Positions 6,946 to 13,973 of a stretch of DNA of 22,828 bases are shown one piece after another (the first letter of the stretch is position 1; the number at the start of each line of letters is the position of its first letter). The position numbers and the translations under genes are program-made. The notes under the pieces were generated by a model. It did no database searches, was not told the origin of the DNA, and was given only the letters and a program-made list of their open reading frames with translations. This DNA comes from Paludibacteraceae bacterium (GTDB taxonomy: Bacteria > Bacteroidota > Bacteroidia > Bacteroidales > Paludibacteraceae), in contig JAFXWI010000071.1 of NCBI GenBank assembly GCA_017542915.1, positions 1-22,828 of the forward strand. The letters run 5' to 3'.

Positions 6946-8823
6946 CTATTTCACATGTAAATCGATCGCGCCGGACACTTCGGTGCTCAGTTCGCCTGTT
7001 TGCGGCAGGACTTCATCTACCGCATTATACACACGGATGAAATCCACAGAAGGCAGGTTCACCGCTTGTCCTGCTGCATCTACCGCCCAAGAGAGATCAA
7101 AAGAGGTGCCCTCTTTATCTGTATTGGGCTTATTATCCACATAGCCGAAATCCAAAATCCGCTGCACGTTCTGACCGCTTATAACCTTGGTCTGCGGTGG
7201 AAGAAGCGCACCGCTAACGGTATATTCATTCTCCTTAATCCACTGCGGATAATACGGATGTTTATGGAAGGGATTTTGCAGGGTGTCGCTCTCCCGAGTA
7301 TAAGTACGAACCACGGCATGTTGTGTCTTAGGATCATCATATAGACTACCTTTCAGCTCAAACCACTTGTCGTCCGGCAGACCATTACCGTTCTCGTCTC
7401 GGCTGACCAACACAATGCCGGGTTCGGAACTGCCATACTCGGTACTTCCACTCATATAGAACGCATTGCCAAGAATCTGCAGGTCATATCCGTCTTTGTT
7501 CTCCACCGGATGATCAAAACCAAACGTAATATATCCACCCCATCCTCCTAATGATACCATTCCACCGGCATTATTGGCAATCGACTGCTCACATTTGCGA
7601 CACATAGAAGCGGCATCATCGCCCTCCTCGTATTTCGGTAACTCATTGACAAACTGCCCCATAGCAGGCAGGTATTCATAGACCTTAGCGATATAAGGCG
7701 AATGACGAGTAGTGTCCCCGCCCGAAGGATCCGGATAGAGATCATAGGCTCCCACCACACGGCAGAGATGTCCCGGTATATCGCCCGTCTTGGCTGTCCA
7801 ATGCTCCCATCCGTCATAGTCATAGCAATGCAGCACACCGGATGAGACATAGTTCTTGGCGTCCGTGATATAGAGCGCATCGGAGCAAGCCAAGATCCCA
7901 TAAGGATGCTCATAGGCGGAGAGATTCATCGGAGAAGAGACAGGGGTATAATCGATCGTCGAGATCCGATGAACCGCCTTGTTCTCCCCGTCCAGCACAT
8001 AGGCGGTGTTGCCGTAAAGGGAGATATTCGAGCAGGAAACGGCAATACGCTTCAGGACTCGGTCATGATCCAATACCACTATCTGCGGTGCTCTGCCGGA
8101 ATAATTACCCTGACAACAAACCCATAGATGTTTCTGCTCGTCAGCACGTACCCTTGTGGGATTCAAGCCCACAGGTATCTGCTCTATCTCCGTAAAGCTA
8201 TTGAGGTCGATGACGGACAGCGTGGAGTCATAGCGGTTCGTGAGATACCCGCCGGAATTGGCGACATAGAGCCGGTCGTCGATAATACAAAGTTCATCAG
8301 GCTGGTGTCCTACTTTCACCTCACGCGTGATTTGCAGCGTAGCAGTATCTACCTCATAGACAGAACCAAACATATCCGGGTCAGCTATACTGCCCACATA
8401 GGCACTCACGTACATCTTACTGCCGTGAAACGCCAAATACCGACAATTCGGGATGTCCACCTGTGCTATATGTCGTGCTTTCGGATCCATCACCTCTACC
8501 TTATGCGAACAGTTGATGACCGCATAGAGCTTGCCTCCATACTGCTGAATATCATTGCCCACATCGCCTAACTCCTTCATCTGCTTTGGATTCTGCGCTC
8601 CATACCAATTGGCGTAATACTCACCCGAATGCAGATTGATATAATCCAAACGCGCTTTGTTAGACCCCATATTTCCCTCACAAAGGATATACAATCCACC
8701 CTCACGCACTTCGTCCGTGACGTGCGTGCCTATCGTCGGATAGATCACATCGTCATGACGACAGGAGAATAAGGAGTAAGGAATAAGGACTAAGGACAAG
8801 AATGCCCTGAATAGTCGAAGCAT
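6946..8823 (-). CDS. btuG: BtuG-like beta-propeller surface lipoprotein fused to a second surface domain
   Basis: Surface partner of BtuB that captures B12. I place the start at the ATG at 8823 (625 residues). The ORF opens at 8892, but that would overlap btuB and delay the signal peptide by 23 residues. From 8823 the protein begins MLRLFRAFLSL and ends its signal in LFSC (Cys21). Residues about 40-350 are YncE-type blades (NCRYLAFHGSKMYVSAY, PDELCIIDDRLYVANSGG, NPTRVRADEQKHLWVCCQG). From about 375 a second domain begins (SPYIAKVYEYLPAMGQFVNE), with GGMVSLGGWGGYITFGFDHP and SRDENGNGLPDDKW, known from Bacteroides cell-surface proteins. BtuG itself is normally only the propeller, so this looks like a fusion. 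The signal-peptide core is encoded by a heptamer array. Confidence 0.85.
   Translation of the reverse strand: MLRLFRAFLSLVLIPYSLFSCRHDDVIYPTIGTHVTDEVREGGLYILCEGNMGSNKARLDYINLHSGEYYANWYGAQNPKQMKELGDVGNDIQQYGGKLYAVINCSHKVEVMDPKARHIAQVDIPNCRYLAFHGSKMYVSAYVGSIADPDMFGSVYEVDTATLQITREVKVGHQPDELCIIDDRLYVANSGGYLTNRYDSTLSVIDLNSFTEIEQIPVGLNPTRVRADEQKHLWVCCQGNYSGRAPQIVVLDHDRVLKRIAVSCSNISLYGNTAYVLDGENKAVHRISTIDYTPVSSPMNLSAYEHPYGILACSDALYITDAKNYVSSGVLHCYDYDGWEHWTAKTGDIPGHLCRVVGAYDLYPDPSGGDTTRHSPYIAKVYEYLPAMGQFVNELPKYEEGDDAASMCRKCEQSIANNAGGMVSLGGWGGYITFGFDHPVENKDGYDLQILGNAFYMSGSTEYGSSEPGIVLVSRDENGNGLPDDKWFELKGSLYDDPKTQHAVVRTYTRESDTLQNPFHKHPYYPQWIKENEYTVSGALLPPQTKVISGQNVQRILDFGYVDNKPNTDKEGTSFDLSWAVDAAGQAVNLPSVDFIRVYNAVDEVLPQTGELSTEVSGAIDLHVK
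8767..8794. repeat. Heptamer array encoding the BtuG signal-peptide core
   Basis: Four units on the plus strand: GAATAAG, GAGTAAG, GAATAAG, GACTAAG, followed by a partial GACAAG. Read from the minus strand from the ATG at 8823, they encode most of SLVLIPYSLF, immediately before the lipobox cysteine. Confidence 0.9.
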
Positions 8824-8828
8824 TCCGG

Positions 8829-8865
8829 TCTTTATTCTTTCAGCGAAGCGGTCTTTACTCTTTAT
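8829..8865. repeat. Interrupted heptamer array between btuB and btuG
   Basis: TCTTTAT and TCTTTCA (8829-8842), then the 9-mer GCGAAGCGG, then TCTTTAC and TCTTTAT (8852-8865). It begins 3 bases beyond the btuB stop (TAG, 8868-8870). It fills the 44-base gap before the preferred btuG start. Confidence 0.8.
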
Positions 8866-8867
8866 TC

Positions 8868-10955
8868 CTAATATCTTATAGATAGCGTGCATCGTATATT
8901 CTGTTTAGGCATCGGATAGTTCTGGATCACTTCATAATCCTGTCCGAGCAAGTTATTGATTTCGAGGTTTGCTTTCAGCCAGATTTGGTCGTTGCGGGAC
9001 AGAGCCTGTCGTTGGTCGATGGGTATCTTCCACTCTCCGTAGATGGAGAGGTCATGCGTGTACCAAGGCTGTACATAGTTATAGACGGTGTTCTCCTGCT
9101 GACCATAACGTTCACCGACATAGATGAACGAATAGTTCAGACCATAATGATCTCCACGTTTACTCGACCATTCCAGTCCGAGCACCGCACTACCGCTATG
9201 CCAAGGGATATAAGGTATCTGATGCCGGTAATAGGTGTCCGCAGGGTTCGTGACATCAATCGCGGTCTGATAGGTATAACCGAGTCTCGAACGGAGCACA
9301 AATCGCAAAGGAAGATAGAGCGAGACATCCGCTTTCGCATCGACACCATTGATCTTCACGGTTCCAAGATTAAGCATCGTCCAACGGAACTGCTGTCCTT
9401 TCGGATACGCGATGATCTTGTCCGTCACGCGGTTGTAGTAATAAGAGAGACTTGCGCTTAAGGCATAGCCAATGTCGTTGGTCGTTGGTCGTTGGTCTTT
9501 GGACAAGCGATACGCTAACTCAACCGAATGTTGGCGGGCTAACTCCGGACGGAGGTTCGCATTGCCGAGATCTGTATAATAGAGGTCATTGAAGGTCGGA
9601 TAGCGATAACTCTGCTTGTAGAACGCATTGAGACTCAGGTCTATCTTCGGATACGGACGGAAAGAGAAAAAGACACCCGGGGTGAATCGACATTTGTCAT
9701 TGGAGATCTGAGATTTGTCATTTTGAACCGCAGTCATGAGCACCGACGCCTGAAGACGCAAATACTCCTTGAAATTAAACGCCGTAGCCGCACTCAGCCA
9801 ATGACTATGACGGTAGAAATGCTCGGATCCGGCTTTCAGCAACAGGTTCTCACGAGAAAGCGTATTGTATTGATAATCATACGCTACCGACACGTCCCAC
9901 CATCGGAACAACTGTATCTTATTGGCAAAAGACAGATAAACTTCTTGCTGCGTATAGGTATTGTCGGAAGGCAGAAGTTTCACGTCATAGTTCTTGTAAT
10001 GTGTATAGTCATTGGCGTATTTAGCCAAGAACCTTGTACTCCATCGGTTAAACCATTCATCCTTCCATTCCGCCTGAACAAAGGTATTTCTATCCCATAA
10101 GCGCTCTCCGTTTCGCCACACATTATTGACAATAGCTCCCGGCACACCGCGCTCCGACCAATAGTTATAGGCATGTACGCGCCAGAAACCAGTTGTGCGG
10201 TAATAATGATGCAAACCTAACTCCGTCCTAACGGCATTCACATCGCCGTTCTGCCGCACAGCTGTCGTGTCATACGCTGTCTCGCCGTTAGGGAGCACAC
10301 GTTTGTAACGGAACGGATACTTGCCGTTCGAATAGACATACTCGGCATCCAAGGTGAGCGAGAGAGCGTCTGTGAGTTTGACATCTACGCCCACATTGGG
10401 GTTCGCCAACGCAAACGAGCCAAAACGCATCTGGGCACGCACATGTACGCGCTCGTTCTCTTTGAAATACGGTTTACGGGTTGTCAGATAGACGTTTCCT
10501 GCGGCTCCAAACTCTCGGGCGGACTGAAAGATGTCGGATTTCTGACCATTGAAGAGCTGTATCTGCTCCATGTTATCGAGCGAGAAACGCCCTAAGTCCA
10601 CTTGTCCGTTCTGCGCGTTGCCTAATTGCACACCATTATAATACACAGCCGTATGCTGGCTCCCCATTGAGCGGATATTAATCGTCTTAATTCCCCCCAC
10701 TCCTCCATAGTCCTTGAGCTGCACGCCTGAGAAATACCGCAACGCATCCGCTACACTCAAGGCATTGAGACGTTGCAACTCCTCGCCCTTGAGGGTCTGC
10801 GGCACAATTATATCTTTGTTCAACGCACGCGCAGTAACCTCCACCTCCTCTATCTGGAAGTGGTTATACAACGAGTCAACCTCTGTCTCGTCCAAAGCGA
10901 AAACAGAGTGCGCACAGAGTGCTAAACAAAGTATGAAAAATATCTTTTTTACCAT
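8868..10955 (-). CDS. btuB: TonB-dependent outer-membrane cobalamin receptor
   Basis: A 695-residue outer-membrane receptor that imports B12 using TonB energy. Residues 1-20 are a signal peptide. Residues 34-42 (IEEVEVTAR) resemble a TonB box region. The plug domain covers about 45-160 (LSVADALRYFSGVQLKDYGG, INIRSMGSQHTAVYYNGVQ). A 22-strand beta-barrel follows, ending in an aromatic residue (LSIRY). The assignment to cobalamin rests on the cobalamin riboswitch directly upstream and the BtuG- and BtuF-like genes downstream. Two heptamer arrays lie in the barrel, encoding residues 411-422 and 485-494. Both fall between likely strands, so probably in loops or turns. The start ATG lies 5 bases after the riboswitch hairpin. 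Confidence 0.92.
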   Translation of the reverse strand: MVKKIFFILCLALCAHSVFALDETEVDSLYNHFQIEEVEVTARALNKDIIVPQTLKGEELQRLNALSVADALRYFSGVQLKDYGGVGGIKTINIRSMGSQHTAVYYNGVQLGNAQNGQVDLGRFSLDNMEQIQLFNGQKSDIFQSAREFGAAGNVYLTTRKPYFKENERVHVRAQMRFGSFALANPNVGVDVKLTDALSLTLDAEYVYSNGKYPFRYKRVLPNGETAYDTTAVRQNGDVNAVRTELGLHHYYRTTGFWRVHAYNYWSERGVPGAIVNNVWRNGERLWDRNTFVQAEWKDEWFNRWSTRFLAKYANDYTHYKNYDVKLLPSDNTYTQQEVYLSFANKIQLFRWWDVSVAYDYQYNTLSRENLLLKAGSEHFYRHSHWLSAATAFNFKEYLRLQASVLMTAVQNDKSQISNDKCRFTPGVFFSFRPYPKIDLSLNAFYKQSYRYPTFNDLYYTDLGNANLRPELARQHSVELAYRLSKDQRPTTNDIGYALSASLSYYYNRVTDKIIAYPKGQQFRWTMLNLGTVKINGVDAKADVSLYLPLRFVLRSRLGYTYQTAIDVTNPADTYYRHQIPYIPWHSGSAVLGLEWSSKRGDHYGLNYSFIYVGERYGQQENTVYNYVQPWYTHDLSIYGEWKIPIDQRQALSRNDQIWLKANLEINNLLGQDYEVIQNYPMPKQNIRCTLSIRY
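9474..9501. repeat. Heptamer array in btuB (barrel loop 2)
   Basis: Four units: GTCGTTG three times, then GTCTTTG. They encode KDQRPTTND (residues 485-494) on the minus strand. This is the least degenerate heptamer array inside a gene here. Confidence 0.88.
9689..9723. repeat. Heptamer array in btuB (barrel loop 1)
   Basis: Five units: GACATTT, GTCATTG, GAGATCT, GAGATTT, GTCATTT. They encode NDKSQISNDKC (residues 411-422) on the minus strand. The peptide resembles that of the array in the deacetylase gene. Confidence 0.88.
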
Positions 10956-10960
10956 TGGTT

Positions 10961-11073
10961 CGTCCTGTTACAGGAGGACTGCTCAATTAGCGCAAATGGT
11001 AAGCGATCTGACTTATGCCGCAAGGCAATCACAGTAGCCTGTCTGTCCGGGATTCTCACCCGAGTTCTCTTAC
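10961..11073 (-). promoter_or_regulatory. Cobalamin riboswitch controlling the btuB operon
   Basis: Read on the minus strand, the conserved core GGGTGAGAATCCC (11063-11051), GGACAGAC, GGCTACTGTGA and AAGTCAGA is present. It closes with a P1 helix: GTAAG (11073-11069) with CTTAC (11003-10999). The P1 5' strand includes the stop codon of the DUF1846 gene (11072-11070). Downstream, GTCCT and AGGAC (within 10961-10979) form a hairpin ending 5 bases before the btuB ATG. This placement suggests translational control by hiding the start region. No promoter of its own is obvious; readthrough from the DUF1846 gene is possible. Confidence 0.9.
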
Positions 11074-12551
11074 TTCTTTGCAGGATCCGTTGTTAAATCT
11101 ATTCCTAATTTCTTAAATGTTCTCCAATCTACCTCTTTGAGCATCACCGTGGAGTGCGCCTGACAACCCTTCAGTAAGGGAAGTGTCTCCAAGGCTTTAC
11201 GGCAGTTCTCATCTTGCAACGAGAGCACCGAAAGCGCTACCAACACCTCGTCCGTATGCAGTCTCGGGTTTTGACCGTGAAGATAATTGATCTTCGTCTT
11301 TTGGATAGGTTCAATGATCTGCTGAGGAATCAGTCGCAGCGAATGATCAATACCCGCCAATTCCTTCATGGCATTGAGCAGCAGCGCAGCCGAAGAACCC
11401 AATAATTGTCCTGCTTCCGCAGTGATGATCCGCCCGTCCGGCAACTCGATAGCCGCTGCGTGCGAGAACGTACCATCGTGCAAAGCACCCGTCAGCGCTC
11501 TGCGTTCACGAGCTGCAACCGTTGTACGGCGATAAGCGGTATTGATGCCCACTTGCTGTTGAAGCAAGGCTAATTTCTTGATTTCCGCATCGTTGCATTT
11601 ACCGTTAGCCAAATGGCACAAAGCCTGAAAATAACGGCGGATGATCTCCTGCTTGCTTGCCTCACGAACAGCATCGTCATCGCTGATACAGAAGCCCACC
11701 ATGTTCACTCCCATGTCGGTCGGTGACTTATAAGGACTCTTACCGTAGATAGAGGTAAAGAGCGCCTCCAACACCGGATAGATCTCCACGTCACGGTTAT
11801 AGTTCACAGCCGTCTTGCCGTACGCCTCCAGATGGAAGGGGTCGATCATGTTCACATCCTGCAGATCCGCCGTAGCGGCTTCATAGGCTACGTTGAGCGG
11901 ATGTTTGAGCGGCAGATTCCAGACAGGGAAAGTCTCGAACTTCGCATATCCGGCTTCGTGTCCGCGAACATGCTCGTTGTACAACTGCGAGAGACACACC
12001 GCCATCTTGCCGCTTCCGGGTCCCGGGGCTGTGACAACCACCAGAGGCTGCGTCGTCTCGATATACTCATTGCGACCAAAACCCTCTTCGCTCGCAATCA
12101 GATCCACATTATGCGGATAGCCATCAATGATATAATGGTAATAGACGCGGATACCTTTACGCTCCAAACGCTGACGGTACGAGTCCGCCGAACGCTGTCC
12201 TGCGTAGTGGGTAATAACGACCGAAGATACTACAAACCCACGACTCATAAACTCTTCGCGCAAACGGAGCACATCCTCATCATAGGTAATACCCAAATCC
12301 TGACGCACTTTATTGCGCTCAATATCATCGGCAGAAATGACGATAATAATCTCCAACGAATCGCGTAACTGAGTCAACATACGCAATTTGCTGTCGGGCA
12401 TAAAACCCGGCAACACACGACTTGCATGCATATCGTCGAACAACTTGCCCCCTAACTCAAGGTACAATTTGTTGCCAAACTGCGCTATTCGCTCACGAAT
12501 ATGCTCCGATTGAATCGTGATATATTTGTCGTTATCAAATGCTGTTACCAT
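11070..12551 (-). CDS. DUF1846 (UPF0371) family protein
   Basis: A cytoplasmic protein of 493 residues when started at the ATG at 12551. The ORF can be extended 4 codons to a TTG at 12563, but that codon overlaps the -7 promoter element. The family start, AFDNDKYITIQSEHIRERI, follows directly. Other family marks are KLYLELGGKLFDD, TAPGPGSGKMAVCLSQLYNEH (a P-loop-like stretch about residues 176-196) and MIDPFHLEAYGKTAVNYNRD. The family is well conserved in anaerobes and its function is not established. The promoter at 12560-12591 predicts a leader of only a few bases. The stop codon is part of the cobalamin riboswitch P1 helix. Confidence 0.92.
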   Translation of the reverse strand: MVTAFDNDKYITIQSEHIRERIAQFGNKLYLELGGKLFDDMHASRVLPGFMPDSKLRMLTQLRDSLEIIIVISADDIERNKVRQDLGITYDEDVLRLREEFMSRGFVVSSVVITHYAGQRSADSYRQRLERKGIRVYYHYIIDGYPHNVDLIASEEGFGRNEYIETTQPLVVVTAPGPGSGKMAVCLSQLYNEHVRGHEAGYAKFETFPVWNLPLKHPLNVAYEAATADLQDVNMIDPFHLEAYGKTAVNYNRDVEIYPVLEALFTSIYGKSPYKSPTDMGVNMVGFCISDDDAVREASKQEIIRRYFQALCHLANGKCNDAEIKKLALLQQQVGINTAYRRTTVAARERRALTGALHDGTFSHAAAIELPDGRIITAEAGQLLGSSAALLLNAMKELAGIDHSLRLIPQQIIEPIQKTKINYLHGQNPRLHTDEVLVALSVLSLQDENCRKALETLPLLKGCQAHSTVMLKEVDWRTFKKLGIDLTTDPAKK

Positions 12552-12559
12552 AATCGGGT

Positions 12560-12591
12560 GCAAAATTACTACTTTTTTTGCAATTATGCAA
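12560..12591 (-). promoter_or_regulatory. Promoter of the DUF1846 gene, nearly leaderless
   Basis: On the minus strand the -33 TTG is at 12591-12589 and the -7 element TAATTTTGC at 12568-12560, with a 20-base spacer. The ATG at 12551 lies only 8 bases beyond the element, so the transcript should be leaderless or nearly so. Confidence 0.78.
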
Positions 12592-12629
12592 GATTTTTTG
12601 ATTATTTTTGCAAAAAATATCGTTTGGGC

Positions 12630-12661
12630 TTGTTTGGAACGAAGATTTTTTGTAATTTTGC
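12630..12661 (+). promoter_or_regulatory. Promoter of the RluA-family gene
   Basis: TTG at 12630-12632, a 20-base spacer, and TAATTTTGC at 12653-12661. The -7 element is identical to that of the divergent DUF1846 promoter. The ATG at 12677 is 15 bases downstream, giving a leader of about ten bases. Confidence 0.78.
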
Positions 12662-12676
12662 AGCAAATTTAGGATT

Positions 12677-13963
12677 ATGGACATCCAAACAGCAGCGACA
12701 GAGATAATAAACAAGGTACACGGGTACATGTGCGAGCACCCCGAGAGCGAGTTACACCGACAGGGCAAAATGTTCGGTGTGCTCATGGTGGAGAGATCAG
12801 ATGTCAGAACTCAGTATTCAGACGATTACCTCGCTGCTTTCTCTGCCAAACTGGACGGTAGTTATCACCATGAGGGGTTTGTGCCGCCGGTTTATGAGAT
12901 GACTACTCCACCAGTGGGTACGAGCAAAGAGGAATCCAAACGACTGCAACGTCTGCTGTTCGCGCAATACAACTTCATCAACGGCAAAGGAGAAAGCAAG
13001 AACCTGTTGGACATCTTTGCCGATGAGAAACCTATCCTCTCTCCGGAAGAATGGTTTGATACAGGTGAAAGGTCAAAGGTGAAAGGAGAAAGGACGCCAC
13101 CTTCGGGTGCCGGTGAGTGCTGTGCGCCCAAACTGCTGCAATACGCTCTCACCCACGGACTCAAACCGATCGCTTTGGCAGAATTTTGGGTCGGTGCCCC
13201 TTCCCGAACAGAGCTTCGAAAAGAAGGTTGTTTCTATGCCCCTTGTTCCGGTAAATGTGTGCCTATCCTGCGGCATATGCTACAAGGACTCGAGGTAGAG
13301 GTGAAAGGTGAAAGGTCAAAGGAAGAAGGAGAAAAGTCAAAGGCGAAAGGGGAAAGGATACAGGTGATTTATGAAGACAACTATCTGATGGTGGTTAATA
13401 AACCGGCAGGACTGCTTTCCGTACCGGGTAAAAGCGATGAGCCTTCGGTAGAGTCGTACCTGCAAGCCAAAGCGGTACATAGGCTTGATCAAGATACCAG
13501 CGGACTGTTGGTACTTGCTAAAACGCCGGAGGTGTACAAGACGCTGCAGGCCTATTTCCAACGCCGCGACATCCTCAAGCGGTACGAAGCGGTAGTGAAG
13601 CCTTCAGATATCAGCCATCAGATGTCAGATGAAGGGATGATCTCCCTGCCACTTCTGCCGGATCCGTATGACCGACCAAGGCAGATGGTGAACATAGAGC
13701 ACGGCAAAGTAGCGATTACCCGTTATGTCGTTCGGGAGCAACGGGCGGACGGCACTTGTCTTGTGGATTTCTATCCCCTTACGGGCAGAACGCACCAGTT
13801 ACGTGTTCACGCGGCGCATCCGGATGGTTTGAATGCGCCTATTGTAGGCGACCGGCTCTATGGGTCTCCGGCTGAGCGGTTGATGCTCCATGCGGCTGAG
13901 ATCACCTTCTTGCATCCTATCACACAAGAAGAGATGCATTTCTGCATCCCTTCTCAGTTCTAA
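12677..13963 (+). CDS. RluA-family RNA pseudouridine synthase with N-terminal extension
   Basis: A 428-residue cytoplasmic enzyme converting uridine to pseudouridine in rRNA or tRNA; the exact target cannot be told. The catalytic domain covers about 228-428: YEDNYLMVVNKPAGLLSVPG, the catalytic motif HRLDQDTSGLLVLAK with Asp271, and RTHQLRVHAAHPDG (371-384). Residues 1-205 are an extra N-terminal region seen in large Bacteroidetes RluA proteins (ELHRQGKMFGVLMV, PKLLQYALTHGLKPIALAEFW). Four heptamer arrays interrupt the gene, encoding residues about 40-49, 130-139, 208-228 and 309-318. The second and third encode highly charged linkers (GERSKVKGER, KGERSKEEGEKSKAKGER). The frame stays open and the catalytic motifs are intact, so it is probably functional. 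Confidence 0.92.
   Translation: MDIQTAATEIINKVHGYMCEHPESELHRQGKMFGVLMVERSDVRTQYSDDYLAAFSAKLDGSYHHEGFVPPVYEMTTPPVGTSKEESKRLQRLLFAQYNFINGKGESKNLLDIFADEKPILSPEEWFDTGERSKVKGERTPPSGAGECCAPKLLQYALTHGLKPIALAEFWVGAPSRTELRKEGCFYAPCSGKCVPILRHMLQGLEVEVKGERSKEEGEKSKAKGERIQVIYEDNYLMVVNKPAGLLSVPGKSDEPSVESYLQAKAVHRLDQDTSGLLVLAKTPEVYKTLQAYFQRRDILKRYEAVVKPSDISHQMSDEGMISLPLLPDPYDRPRQMVNIEHGKVAITRYVVREQRADGTCLVDFYPLTGRTHQLRVHAAHPDGLNAPIVGDRLYGSPAERLMLHAAEITFLHPITQEEMHFCIPSQF
12795..12822. repeat. Heptamer array 1 in the RluA gene
   Basis: Four degenerate units: GATCAGA, TGTCAGA, ACTCAGT, ATTCAGA. They encode SDVRTQYSD, between the VLMVE strand and DYLAAFSAKLDG. Confidence 0.75.
13064..13109. repeat. Heptamer array 2 in the RluA gene with adjacent C(UUCG)G hairpin
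   Basis: Units GGTGAAA, GGTCAAA, GGTGAAA, GGAGAAA (13064-13091). They are followed by CACC-TTCG-GGTG (13098-13109), a classic stable tetraloop hairpin. They encode GERSKVKGER and the following PPSG. Confidence 0.85.
13300..13362. repeat. Heptamer array 3 in the RluA gene (nine units, 63 bases)
   Basis: Units GGTGAAA twice, GGTCAAA, GGAAGAA, GGAGAAA, AGTCAAA, GGCGAAA, GGGGAAA, GGATACA. The array is exactly 21 codons long and encodes the charged linker between the N-terminal extension and the catalytic domain. Confidence 0.88.
13602..13629. repeat. Heptamer array 4 in the RluA gene
   Basis: Units CTTCAGA, TATCAGC, CATCAGA, TGTCAGA. They encode most of PSDISHQMSD, between catalytic-domain strands KRYEAVVK and GMISLPL. 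Confidence 0.78.
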
Positions 13964-13973
13964 GAGTTGAAGG

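Noticed and set aside
8824..8892. Upstream ATG for the BtuG-like gene at 8892
   Set aside because: It would overlap btuB by 25 bases, run through repeat sequence and put 23 residues before the signal peptide; the ATG at 8823 gives a normal lipoprotein signal.
13300..13362. CRISPR array
   Set aside because: Contiguous 7-base units without spacers, inside an open reading frame, and no cas genes nearby.
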